Below, piece by piece: positions 22,875 through 36,248 of a stretch of DNA of 64,000 bases. This DNA comes from Dermatophagoides farinae (lineage: Eukaryota > Arthropoda > Arachnida > Sarcoptiformes > Pyroglyphidae). The number at the start of each line of letters is the position of its first letter. Positions within the stretch are counted from its first letter, which is position 1. Under the pieces are notes generated by a model. It did not search any database, was not told where the DNA came from, and worked only from the letters and a program-made list of their open reading frames with translations. The position numbers and the translations under genes were made by a program. The DNA is taken from the NCBI RefSeq assembly GCF_024713945.1, contig NC_134683.1:982501-1046500 (forward strand). Reading direction: 5' to 3'.

Positions 22875-25800
22875 CGTGATAATAAATGATTGTTATTCTT
22901 GTTGTCATCATTTTTTTTTTTTTTTTTTTGGTTGTGAAAATTTTTCAAACAAAACAAAACAGAGAAAATGAGAGAATAGAAAAATGCCGCACAACGGCAA
23001 GAATAATAAAGACGCACATTGCTCAACTCTGATCAAGATAATTGAATCATCCGTTTTTTTTTATTCTTGAAGATGAATTGAATTTTGTAAGGAAAAAAAA
23101 TAGAAAAGAATCCATCGTCATCATCATTGTTTTTGTCGGTAGAATGTGAATAATAACATGAATGAAATTGAGACTAAACTAACCCCCTCCTCCGCACTCA
23201 AACATACACACACGAAAATAAACCTGAAAGTTTTCCAAAAAAAAAAAACAAAAAGCCCAATTTTATTGAGCAAACGTTTGTGTAAAAGATAAATCTTTTT
23301 TTTTCTTGTTCATTTTGTATGTGAGAATTCTACAATATGGCTAGAAGAATTTTTACAAAAAACATCATCATTCCATATTCCACATTCACAATTCATGTAT
23401 ATATATATCATTACTATGGCCGATCATCATCATCTTGTGTTTTATGTTTATTTTAGGCTACAAATACTGTTGTTACAAGATCCAAAATAAAAAAATTGAA
23501 CAGAAAACGAACCGAAAATAATGAAATTTGATTTTCACGTGGTAGTAGGTATATATGCAAAAAAAAATCGAGAGTTTTAATCATTGATCCAATTGATTTT
23601 TTGTTTTGTTTTGTTCAGTTTTGCTTGATTTGATTTGTTTATTATTTCAGAAAAACATTTGAATTTTTTTTTCATTACTGAAAAAAAAAATAAAAACACA
23701 CACGCTGAATGTTTGTGTGTGCGTGTGAATGTTACGCGACGATAAAAAAACCTTTGAAGACGAGAATTTTTTGTTTTCATTACCATCATCAGATGAATAT
23801 AACGACAACAGCAACAACAACAACAACATCTGTGGCCCTTTCGTTACGATGAGAAAAGTTTTTTTTTATTCGATTCTATGGTTCTTCATTCTGGATATAA
23901 ACATTATTCTTTATTTTTCCATTTTCCATAGTGAAAATTTCGATTTTTGAATTGGAAAAAAATACATAAGACAGAAAAAAAGAATGATACATTGTGTGTG
24001 TGAGAGAGAGAATGAGAAAAAAAAAGAGCACGAGAAACAAAACTTTTTCGTTTCCATTCTGAATCTATGAATTCTGAATGTTGGAATCATCAATTTTGAA
24101 ACAAATATCACGAAATAAAACAATATACGACGATGATGGTAATAAGATCACAAGAATTTGATTCAGTCGATGATTTTTTTTCTCTCGTTTTTCGTTTTTA
24201 TTATTTTTCACATTAAAAACGTTTAACCGGTGAAAAAAAATTTCACCGTGATCAATAAAGGGACAAAAATACAGATAATAGGAATAAAAAAATGGAAAGG
24301 ATTCAAATGTTCATAAAATTCAATATGTCAAACGTAAATTGAATTGCAAACAAACAAAGGAGAATGATAAAATTACGACTTTTTAAATGATAATATTTCA
24401 TTGTTTGATTCCGTTGTTTGTTTCTGTTTATCAAGTTTTTTTTTGTTTTTTTCTTTGTATTTTTTTTGCGTTTACAGTGAAAATTTTTATTTTTCATTTG
24501 CTAAAACGAATTAGAAATTTGAGCGAGAGAAAAAGATAACAAAAAGCTTAGGGCTTTAAGGTTTCACGGTCATTAACTAGTGTGTGTGTAATTCTATATC
24601 TGTAAATCTTTAAAAGTGCATGTTTTTGTTGTTTTTTGGGTCAAATTCTGGCAGGAAAATGTTTCATTTTCTTTCAGCAAAAAAAACCGCATCATCTTAA
24701 TTATAAACAGAAAAAAATCTTCAAACCATAAAGAAACCCGATATATCCACACAATAATAAACATTAATGATGATGATGACCATCATTATCGAGTAAGTAA
24801 GTATTATTATCTCTGCACTGGGACGAATATCTTATTCTGGTTCCGTTGTGGTTCAACCGGATAATTTTTTTGTGTGTGTGTGTTCAAATTACTTAAAATA
24901 TAAAGATTAAAGTCCATCCATGTACAAAAAAACATGTTTCAAATAATTTAATATTTTTTTTGTCATTAAATTCATTGGATTTTTTCCATTCATTCATCCA
25001 TTGTTTGAAAGGTAGAAAAATCGAGAATATTTTTCTTATCATTTAATGGAATAATAATGGTTTGATAATTGTAAAGAATAATTCCTACCCACAAACCTTG
25101 AAAATGTAAACAAAACAATTTATTCGTGAATGAGTTAAACAAGGAATATTTTTAATATTGCCGAATCAAACTTTAAACAGATTCTACTTACAAATATCAA
25201 ACATACATACATACACCTGCTCAAATTACAAATGAAGAAAAAAAAATCATTACTTTACCCGAGGATTCATATTACATCAGTCCAACGACCGATTAAATTG
25301 ATGATAATGATGATGATGTGTGTGTGTGTATGCTATGATTACCAAGGTGAATAATTAATTTTTTCAGTAGTTCAAAAGAAAAAAAAAATTGGCATTTTTT
25401 CTGGAATTTTCCATTTCATAAATAATGTTGAAAAACTTTTTCTTCTTATTCTGTCATAAGAATTTTGTTTTTTTTTTGCAATTTCTTAATTCAATTTCTG
25501 ATTTGACCTGATGATGTTTTATTTTTTGGCAAAGAAAATTTTGTCTCAAACATTCGAAACTGTGTGATAATTGGTTTTTGTGTGTGTTTTGGTGCGACAT
25601 GGTGTTTCTGGAACATATCGATAGTTTATGTATTCCAAAAAAAAACGGAAAAAAATTCTGTTTCATCCATCATTAATTGAAAACAAGTACATTCTTGGCA
25701 TTTTATTCTCTCTTTCTCTAGAATCTATTTTTGAATTTTTTTCTTATTTTGGAAATTTTTTAAAAAAAAAACAAGATTCAATTAATCTTTTGCTGTTGTT

Positions 25801-28576
25801 GTCTGGTTTTTTTTTACCAACACGCACGCACACACGCACACACACACACAGATCATCGATTATGAAATGGATATTTTTGTTGTTTTTTTCTTGGTGAAAC
25901 AAATGTCAAATGTCGACATAACACGAAGAATTTCTTTTCTTCTTCTTCTTCTTGTCTTTTAGATTTTCAATTTGAATGTGAAACGAAATTTTTTTTTTCA
26001 ATTAAAGAATCGTTATTGAACACGTTGGAATGTGTGTGTGTGTGTGTATGCCGGAACCATGTATTTATCTGAAAAATTCAATCATGGTGCAACAACAACA
26101 ACAAAAAAAAATCAATGACCGACCTTGGATTGTGAATGAATGAATGAATAAATGAATTCCAAAGATAATTAGGCAATAACAACCAGAAAAAAACGAATGT
26201 GACCATCATATATAATTATATTTTATTACAGTAATCACAGAATAAACAAACAAACTCAATTGATGATGATGATGATTGACAAACAGCACAAACAGAAATT
26301 CTGATACACATAGCTTCACAACCAAATTTTCATCACCTTATCATGTGTGTGGTGTTGGTTGAATAATATTCAATATGTTTACCACCATTTCCGGCCAAAT
26401 ACAAAGCAAAAAAAAAAATCAAATGAATATATGTTTTATTTACACACACACACACACACACACAAATATGATACAGTAGCATCACGGTTATTGATAATGA
26501 TAATAATGTATGTGTGTGTGTGTGATCCATCGAAATATATTCTATTGAATGGATAGAATCATTTTGATCATTTTTTTCCCTTTTTTCAAATGTTATTTCA
26601 AATCATTGAATATTCGTGTAGAATATGAATTTTGTTCACAGTGAAAAAAAAATTTCAAATTTCAAATATTGACTCTATTCATCATCATCATCATCATCAA
26701 GAAATCCATGAAGGAATTGGTGAAAAAAAAAGAAATGTAAAACTGTCGATGATGATGAAGATATGAAAAAAAATAGTAGTAATGCATATCTTTCGTTATA
26801 TACGACATACTCACTTTGTTTTCCATCATTCAAATTCATCATGAATTCATTTTTTTTCCACTTCTCTTTAGTATCACAAAACAGAAAATTTCCATTCAAT
26901 CATTGAATATAAAATTGAATTTCAATGGCATAACAATATTGACTCAAGACACAACACACACACACACACACAATGTAAGCTTTCAGAATTTTTTTTTTTT
27001 TTTGATTCTTCAAAAAAAAAATTTAAATTCAAGTACACTAACTACTAACAATTTGGTCTTCTACAACATGTGTGTGTTCATTGTTTCATCACTTCATTGA
27101 CATTTTTTTTTCTTCGTTTCATGAATCCCAAATGTATGGAATAAGAATGGAAAGAAACAAAAAAAAAAAAAATTTTCAGGTGAAAATGTCAATGTTTTCC
27201 ATATTTGTTTGTTTGTTTAATTTTCATTCTTTACATTTAACCTTTTTTTCTCGAGTATTGTTCATTGATGATTCTATAGACAACAACAACAAAAAAGCAG
27301 AGAATATTCTTGAGGTGGGGAGGTGGCAACCAATTTTCTTTCAAGTTTTTTTTTTGTTTTGAATTACTCGCCATTATTCTTCATTTTTTATTCTTTTCAT
27401 TCCCTGTATTTTTTTTTCTCATTCAATCAATCAAAATTAACTGACTGGAAATTATTGATTTGAACCAAATCCTAATAATCTGGGAATATGTGATCGAAAC
27501 AAAGAAAAAAAAAAATTGAATAATTAAAGTTATGATGAACAATGATCGATTACCAATGATGATGATGATGACAAATCTATTATGTTCACCACTGTCAATG
27601 AAATGACATTTTTTTTCCATTATCAATAAATGAATCAATGAAAAGGTACGGTGAACAACAATTCGAATCGATAAACATCAAATGATGATGATGATGATGA
27701 TAGAAAATTATGGAAAAAAAACGCCAATTGCCTGTCAATGGCAATGTTCATTTTAAATGCGACAACTAAATAAGCAAAATATGACAGAGGAATGAAACAA
27801 ACAGAAAAAAAAGAGGAACAAAAAAAATTGAACATACATTCATTTTTCTTTTGAACAAAGCAAATTTTGCAAACATACATGAAACAAAACAAAAAGTACA
27901 TGACATGAACGAATAAAAAAAATTCAATTCATGAAATACAAGATAATCGATGAATGGAATTGAATGAATTTTATCATCATCATCATTGGATCCAAGAAGA
28001 GATTCAAAATTCATGAGAAAAATTTCACCCCATTCAAAACATGAATTACGGTTACGGTGTAAGTGTGTGTGTGTGTGTGCCAACATCAATTAATTTTTTT
28101 TTATCTTGGGCACATTAGTGTTAAAAACAATAAAAAAAAGTACGGTACAATCTCAATTTTTATTTTGAACAATGAAAAAGAGCCAAATAGATCATAATCG
28201 ATCATAAGAACTTATTGCATAAGAATATTTTGATCACATTTTATAGATTCAATTAGAATAAAACGAGAAATTGAGACAAAAACAAGCAAACAAACACTTG
28301 AATCGTAATGGATGGAATTTTCTCCTAAAAGGAAAGATTTTCTCTCTCTCTTTACAATCTACCTGGAGCAATTTTGTAACTAAACAGATATATGCAGAAA
28401 CAATTTAAAAATGGATTGATTTCTATCTATCAATCACTTAGTAGTTGTATTCAAGGATTTCCATTTCATTTTACCAATTTATTACTATTGAGATTTGGAT
28501 ATTCCAAATGAACTGTACGTTATATTTAGACTTTTGTTTGTGTTTCTAATATTGATTTTTGGATTGTTGATTTTTC

Positions 28577-28600
28577 AAAAAAAAAAAAAAAAAAAAAAAA
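28577..28600 (+). repeat. Poly-A tract (24)
   Basis: Uninterrupted A run of 24. No retroposed body or target-site duplication is evident upstream, so I do not call a SINE or processed copy. Confidence 0.9.
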
Positions 28601-29898
28601 TAAAAAAATTTCATTCCATATGTTAAAAATAAAATATTGATCAAACAATTTCAATAAATCATTCATCAAAAATTTGTACTGATGATATAATAAAAATAAC
28701 CAAATATTTCATGATCTATTCGCATTCATTGTGTTCCGGTTAATTTGAGTGGACATGAAACATGAACCAAAAAAAATGAGACAAAAAACTTGGATTTTTT
28801 TTGCTATATTTAGAATCCATTAAACATAAAAAAAACTACAAACAGCCACTACAAAGTGTTGATTTAAAGAAAAGTCAAACTGAAAAATCAGACAGAATCA
28901 AATCAAAAAAAAAGAAGAAATTTATAAATTATCCTGAAGCCATTTTCATCACCATTGATTAATCAATGGTAAAATGAAAGAAGAAAAAAAAAATTTACCA
29001 AATGCCCCAAAGCGTCAATGTAATGGTGATTCATTCAATTCAATGGATTCAAGCAAGAAATTGAAAAATTGGAAAAACATCGAAACATTGAAAAATATAA
29101 AGTCAACTAGGGAATTAATAATTTGATTTTCTAAATATGAAACAAAAAATGAAAAAAAAACCCAGAAAAAAAACGAAAACTTTTATTCATTCACTACAGA
29201 ATGATGATGAACCTATTGATGTGTGAAATCTTTGTTCATGCTGAACACGTCATTGGAAAAATTCTATTTTCGCAAATTCTATTTCCATATTGCATTCATA
29301 TGCAACAATGAACACCGAACAAATCGCAGTCATATTTTTTTTTGATTGTAAATCAAACAAAACAAAAATTTAACACCATAATCAAATTGATGATTTATGA
29401 TTGATATATCAAAAAAAAATTGATTGACATTTTAATTGTATGATGAATTTTAGCGATGAAAAAAAAACGAAATTTGATAAATAAAACTGTCACATTCTGA
29501 TGTTTGTTCAAAAACGCCCATTTCGCGATAAACACTCCCACGCGCAAACAAACAAACAAATGTTGCTCCATATGTGTGTGTGATATTCAATTCATTATTT
29601 GTTTGCCAATTTTTTTTATATATATCTGCAATAAAAAAAAAGCTAATGATTTTTAATTACAAAAGGCGAATCGATTTTGGCAGTGAAAAAAAAAAACAGT
29701 GAAAAACAAAAAAAAAATTCAAACAAACCACCCACAAACACACAGACATACACACAAGATGATAATTTAGATATTTTTTTTTAATAAATAATGATCTTGT
29801 GTGTTTGTGTGCGTTTTTCTTGATTAAAACGGAAATTCAACTCGGTCCGATAACAACAACGAAACAAAGAGAAAAAATACACAAAATTTGTTGAGATT

Positions 29899-29900
<2 letters not shown>

Positions 29901-29930
<30 letters not shown>
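29901..29930 (+). repeat. (TTG)n trinucleotide repeat
   Basis: Ten uninterrupted units. Confidence 0.95.
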
Positions 29931-29931
<1 letters not shown>

Positions 29932-30288
29932 CAACTACAATCAGATAGTGTTCATAATGAAAATGGAAAATAAAATTGGATTTCTGGTCGGACAATAGCA
30001 TTGAAGTACAAGTAGGGAGAGAAATTTTTTTTTTTTGTGAAAAAAAAACTTTCCAATTGGATTTTTTTTCTCTCTTTTCATCATAACATGACCAAAATTG
30101 GAACAACTTATTTTCTTTTCTTTTCTTATTTTTGCCAACACCATTTTTCATTTAGTTTTTTGTTTCCATTCATAATCATCATCATCATCAACAACAACAA
30201 CAAGACAATCGATGATGAGATTATTATTTTTTTTTGTATTTAAAATTCTTGTGAATTTTGTTACGTCAATTTTTGTGTGTTTTTCACC

Positions 30289-30314
30289 AAAAAAAAAAAA
30301 AAAAAAAAAAAAAA
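30289..30314 (+). repeat. Poly-A tract (26)
   Basis: Uninterrupted run of 26 A, followed within 50 bp by a (CA)n tract at about 30361-30379. Confidence 0.9.
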
Positions 30315-33300
30315 TGGAAAAAAGTTTTATAATATCGATTCTGGAACAGAATATTGGAATACACACACACACACACACCGAAACACAGAATCGCACGCAC
30401 ACACGCAACCAAGCACGTACAGCAAACATACATGAAAATTGTGCAAACAAAAAAAAAATTTCACCACTTTTCATTAGATTTACACTAATGACAATTTAAT
30501 CATCATCATCATTATCAACATTTAAACCGAATGAAAGTTTTAAACTTTTGGAAAATTTTTGTGTTAAATAAAGATGGTGTGGCAAAATCATGCCAACACG
30601 TTTATGGTTGTTGGACAAAACTGTTTTTTTTTTCGGACACACAGAATGGATTATTTTTTTTTTCGAAACCATTCATATTGCCCGATCCAGTATGTATGAA
30701 GACAAAAATATTTTTTTTCCCCCAGAAAAAGAAAATCAATATATATTCACAAGCCGGAAATTAATAAATTTTCTTCACTTTCAAATGAAATGGGATTTTT
30801 TTTTCAATTCAATTCAATTCAAAAAAAAAACGTATTACACACAAGCACGCACACTGCAAAACTAAGGTAAGAAGGTAACCGGAATCAGAAAGTTTTTCTT
30901 TTTTTTTCGAGAAATGACAGAATTCAGAATCCACAGAAAAAAAATCTTGATATTAATTAATTACCTTTTTTCCTCATCATTCTTTGGCTGTTTTTCATCA
31001 TCATCATCATCATCATCATCATCGTCGTCGTCATAACCAAGCAAACCGAAAAAATTTTGTTTTTTTCTTGCGAAATTATCGATTTTTTGCTTTCTTTCCA
31101 TTTTTTTTTTTCATTTCGATTTCATCGATTTTTTCTCTTTTTTTTTGTTCGCTGGGATCAAGTTTTTATTTTCCATTCACCAAATGTTGTTGTTTTTGTT
31201 GTTGTTGTTGTGAATTGATTGATTTTTATTCATCGAGATAAATAATCATTTCTCTCTCTCTCTAGAGAGTTTTTCGGTTTCTAATGGAAAACAGAACCAA
31301 GAAAATCGCACACACACACACACACAGTGGATGGAAAACAGAAGAAAAAAAAACAAAATTCACAACATCCATCAAAATGGAAAAAAAAATACCTGGTCTT
31401 GTTTTTTTTTTATTCAAGTAATGATCAACATAGGAAAAAAAAACATTTTTCACTACAGATCATTACAGTTGCTATGCAGTGTGCACAAAAAATTCCAATC
31501 GTTAACTGATGATTCAAGAAAAAATCTGGATAATTGAAAATTGTTTTCTCCTTCTTATTTCTTATTTCTTAATGATAGATAGGTCAATTATACTGGTTTT
31601 TTTTCACGCCACCACCATCACCACTACCACCACCACCACCATCATCATTTAATATAACGATAATGTTAATCATGTTTTGTGCAAATTGGATTGTAACAAA
31701 CAAACAAACAAAAAAAAATTGATTCATCATCAATCGCTGGTTGTTCAATTCATGTGGTGATAATCATTATTATCAACCAGAGAGAAAAAAAAAACAAAAT
31801 AAGCGGGTAGTTTCATGAAACAAACAAACAAAAAAAACTCGACCATCATCATGGATGACCACCGTAAAGATTTTTGTTTGTTTCGAATGCAATACTTCGT
31901 CATTATTTGATTTTTTTTCTTGCATTTCATAATAAGTATGGTAAAAAAAAATCGAACCAGTATCTCTGAAGTGGAACACTGAAAAAAAAGTCATGATTGA
32001 ATGAGAAAAAATGAAATGAAATTCATTATGAACACCTATGGTTATGACTGTGTTTTTGAGAAAGCGAATGAAAGAAAAAAAACGTCTGGCTACCGTAGAG
32101 ACGAAAAAGAAAAGTCACTGGAAAAAAGAAAGCAAACAAGACAGTGAAAAAAAAATCGATAAGAAAACAAAAAAAAAACTAGGAAACAATGAGGGTGAAC
32201 AAAAAAAAAATCAAACAAATATCGAACCAATTTTAATATTGCTGCCATAACCAGATACACCCAATTGTTATATAATCATCATCATCATGTGACAGCATAT
32301 TTGGCACATTGTTTCAATAATGATGAATTCAGGTAATGAAACAAACAAACAAACAGAAAAAGAAGGTCGTAAAACAAAATGACAATTTACACATTATCAT
32401 TATCATTATCATCATCATTATGATCAGAATTTTGATGACATCATCATCATTGATAGAAGGAACATTGGGGGGGACGAAAAAAAATCCATATATATCACAT
32501 GTAATAATAATTATAACAATAATTGTTATTATTATCATCTAGAGACGGAGAAGTGGAAAAGTCATTTCAACACAAATGATAAATCAATGATGATGTGAAC
32601 GCGAAATAAAAAAAAAATCAATTTATCATCATTATTCTTGAATGTAACCATTTAATGATTATGGTGGTGGTGATGATGATGCTAATGGGGAGGGGAAAAG
32701 GGGTCCGTTTGGTTAGAATTCTGTGTAATTACAATCTATAATAATGAAAAAAAGGGCTATTCATTGTTAATATATCGATCAATTCTTGTTCAGAAAATTT
32801 TTTTTTTGTGTGGAGAACTGGAATGAAAATGAAATTCTTGGTTTCCGGTGATTAAAATTTGTCTATTTACATTTTTCTTTTCATTTTGAGATCAAGAATG
32901 TGGAAAATTTCCCATTCTCTTTATTCATTTTTCAGGTAATATAACAATACCTATCGGTAACCAGAGAGAGAGAGAGAGAGAGAAAAAAAAAGTGATGAAA
33001 ATCAATTCAATCTCAGTACACACATGCAAACATAAATACAATATATACACAGAATATACAGAATGAGAATTGAAAAGTATGCATCTACATTATACAAATC
33101 CATATATTAGTTTCAATGTGTGTACCATTATGATGATGATTATAATGTTGATGATTGTTTCAATTGCGCTGATGCAAAATTCTATATGTTTGGTAGAATT
33201 CTATCGGTGTGTGTGTGATGGTGTATATGAGAAACAAAGAATATCAAAGAGAGAGAGAGAGAAAAAAAAACTAAGCCGCCCAGCTAGTGCCTGCGTGTGT

Positions 33301-34258
33301 GTGTGTGTGTGTGTATCTAGGTATCCAAAATGTACAGATACATATAAACGATAACGATGACAACGATGATGATGATGATGATGGGTAAATAAAGAATCGC
33401 ATATGAAAAGAATAAGAAAGAAAAGTCTTTTCAATGTTGTCTAGAATCAAAGAATTGAGAAAAAAAAAATATATATTCACATTTACATAATCATCGAATC
33501 AGTTGTGAAGAGGCAGTTAAAACAACAACAACAATAACCACCAAGTGGACAAGCAAGCAAATATAAAATCGGCCAATAAATACAAGTGTCACACAATAAA
33601 ACAACAACCATAACAACAACAACAACGAAACAGCGAGATCACTTTTGAATCATCATCATAATCATCATCATTCAATTATTGTTGTCGATATTCAAATGAA
33701 ACAAAACAAAACAAAACAGAAAAAGAAATTTCCAGAAAATAACTAAAATCGATCAATGGTAACCATCGTTGCATAAAATTATCAAAAAAATAATTTCATT
33801 TTGAAAAAAAAAATTCAAACCAAAAATAAATATAAAAAAATTATTATTATTATCCAGAATAGAAAAAAAATCGAATAATCGCAAGAATAAAATTCAAAAT
33901 ATTGAATTATCATCATTTTGCGTGTTATTGCCAGAATTTCAGATATAAAAAAAAAAAATTTCAAAAACAACCGTTATTCTATTGCAACATCATCATTATT
34001 GCACAAGTAATAGTAAACTTTGTGATTTCGTTAATTTTGCGTGTTTGTATGTGTGTAAACAATAGTGATCAATAAAAGTGACATAAATTGATTATATATT
34101 CTTGTTGTCGTTGAATTTTTTTTTCAGAATTTCAACATTTTTCAGCGATTCAAGAAAAAAAAAAGAATTCATTGCATTTGAATCAAGAATTTGATCATTT
34201 TGCAAACACACACAGAGAGAGAAATCATCATCACATTGATAGAACAGAAATAAATAGA

Positions 34259-35295
34259 ATGATGATGATGTTACAGAAATCAAATCAATCAACAACAACA
34301 ACAGCAATGATGATGATGGGAATTGTACGAAAAATGTCAACATTTGTCGTAACAGCAGCAATAAAAAATCGTTCATCATCATCATCATCAATCATTATGG
34401 CTAATAATCAAATGATTATGATGATTATTATTGGCACAGCAATATTAATACCAATTTCACAACAGGCAACATTGATGGATACGGAAAAATTCACAACATC
34501 CGATCATTCTAATGTAGTGGCTGATAATGGTGTATCATCAAAATCATTATCACCATCATCATCATCATCGAAATCATTATTATTACCACGATTTATTGAT
34601 TATAATAATAACAATAATAATAATAATGGTGATTTTGATTTCATGATTGAACCAACATTTGATTGGCATAAACGTGCAAATGGATTTTTACCAATGCGTG
34701 GCCGTAAATCATTGGAATCAATTTATCATTATAATACAAACAATAATAATAATAATATTTTTGAAAATGATTTACCACCAATGGAAAGTGGTTCATCATT
34801 ATTGAATAGCAATAATAATAATTTAATGGATCAAACAATGATGATCACATCACCAATAATGAATGGTGATGAATTAGAATTAATGGATTTATTGGAAAAA
34901 CGTAATCGTATCAATTCATTTATGCCAATGCGTGGACGTAAATCAATAATGGATAATCAATTAATTGGTAATATACAACAACAACAACAACAACATCATC
35001 ATTTTGTACCACCAATAGCAAGATCAAATTATTATGGCCGTTTTATGACCGGTATTGGCAATGTACAATCATCACAGCCATCAGCATCGCGATTGTAAGT
35101 TCCGAATTTATTCATAATAATTTCATTTCATTCAATTTTCAATCAAACAACAATAGTTTGAGATCCGGTGTAATTGGTACTAGTGGTGTCAATGGTGGTG
35201 GCGGTGGGGGTGGTGATGGTGGAATAAGCAATCTATACCATCAAACGGATCAAAAACGTGGCAAAGGTGTAGCATTCTTTGGTTCACGTGGATAA
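34259..35295 (+). CDS. Tachykinin-type neuropeptide precursor (FLPMR-, FMPMR-, FFGSR-amides)
   Basis: Exons 34259-35094 and 35157-35295 (62-bp intron, GTAAGT...AATAG, phase 2). The first in-frame ATG is 34259, but MANNQMIMMIIIGTAILIPI at 34397 is the better signal peptide and may be the true start. Three amidated peptides are predicted: KR-ANGFLPMR-GRK (34676-34699), KR-NRINSFMPMR-GRK (34904-34933) and KR-GKGVAFFGSR-G at the very C-terminus (35260-35289), where the stop directly follows the amide-donor Gly. FFGSR-amide fits the arthropod tachykinin FxGxR-amide rule; the other two have Pro in place of that Gly and fit the wider FxxxR-amide (natalisin) rule. Spacers hold poly-Asn, poly-Ser and poly-Gln. 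The ligand would be secreted from neurons or gut endocrine cells and act on a tachykinin-class GPCR (family knowledge). Confidence 0.85.
34676..34702 (+). other. Predicted amidated peptide ANGFLPMR-NH2
   Basis: Preceded by KR and followed by Gly-Arg-Lys. FLPMR-amide core. The amide-donor codon is 34700-34702. Confidence 0.75.
34904..34936 (+). other. Predicted amidated peptide NRINSFMPMR-NH2
   Basis: Preceded by KR and followed by Gly-Arg-Lys. The internal Arg could allow a shorter INSFMPMR form. It shares the MRGRKS ending with the first peptide, indicating internal duplication. Confidence 0.72.
35260..35292 (+). other. Predicted C-terminal peptide GKGVAFFGSR-NH2
   Basis: Canonical FxGxR-amide tachykinin-related signature in its own small exon. 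Gly precedes the stop codon directly, so amidation needs no further C-terminal trimming. Confidence 0.78.
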
Positions 35296-36217
35296 TAAAT
35301 TACACAATGGAAAAGGAATTTGATTCGATTCGATTCGATTCAATCAATAATCATCATCATCATCATTCATGATTTATTCAAAGAAGAAACAAAAAAAAAT
35401 TAACACCACAGACACCTACCCACCTACCCACCTACCTACACACAAATACAAACGATTAAAAAAAAAGATTGAATCTTCTTCTTCTTTGTTTTCATTTTAA
35501 AAATTTTGTCCACAACACATTTGAATGCAAAACCAAAAAACAACAATTTTATTCACATTTTTGTTTCCTTTTGATTAATTAATTGATTAGTTTTGTAATA
35601 TTTGATTATCATGATAATTATCGATCATTCATTCATTCATTCATTAATTGGAAAAAAGCGTATTTCTCTATAAAAAAAAAACAAACAAAAAATCAAAACA
35701 CACACACATTGAAAAAAAAACACAAAAAGAGAAAAACACAGTCCCCCTCTGCCGTACAAACAAAAAAAAATCCAAATATTTTTCACACACACACACACAC
35801 AATCACGATCATCAATCAGCAATTATCGATCATTGATCATCAAACAGATTATTATTATTATTATGATTATTATTAAAAAAAATGGATTTTATCGTTGTTT
35901 TTCATCATGAGTAAATTTTGTTAGCCATACAACAACAACAACAAAAGATTCAATCATCATCATCATGTGTTATCATTATTTTAATTATCGAAAACAAATA
36001 GATGGACAACCACAAACTAACCAAGTAAGAAAAAAAAAACAGTGGTTGAATAAATAATTTATATATATATTTGTAGTGTATGTAAGGCCAAATGATGATG
36101 ATGATTGGTGATTGAGTAGTAAAAAAAAATTTGTACGTGTTTTGTTTGTTTAAATTTTGGTTTTCTTTCGATCAATGATGATGATGATAATGGTTTTATA
36201 TCCAAAAATGATTCTGG

Positions 36218-36248
<31 letters not shown>

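Larger units (their letters stand above)
21273..34258. other. 13-kb gene-poor region dominated by simple repeats
   Basis: I find no supported gene between the two peptide precursors. The sequence is AT-rich with dozens of (CA)n/(GT)n, (CAA)n, (ATC)n, (GA)n and poly-A/T tracts; examples are (GT)n at 22836-22864, A24 at 28577-28600, (TTG)n at 29901-29930 and A26 at 30289-30314. Open frames are short and made of repeat-encoded residues. It may hold regulatory DNA or 5' non-coding exons of the peptide gene at 34.3 kb, but nothing can be shown from sequence alone. Confidence 0.6.

Noticed and set aside
28577-30314. Long A runs as possible SINE or processed-gene tails
   Set aside because: No recognisable body, internal promoter or flanking duplication next to the A runs; the whole region is rich in homopolymers.
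33070-33354. 94-codon frame with a hydrophobic stretch (MMMIIMLMIVSIALM)
   Set aside because: The hydrophobic part is ATG/ATT repeat and the rest is GA and GT repeat translated; no splice sites or domain support it.
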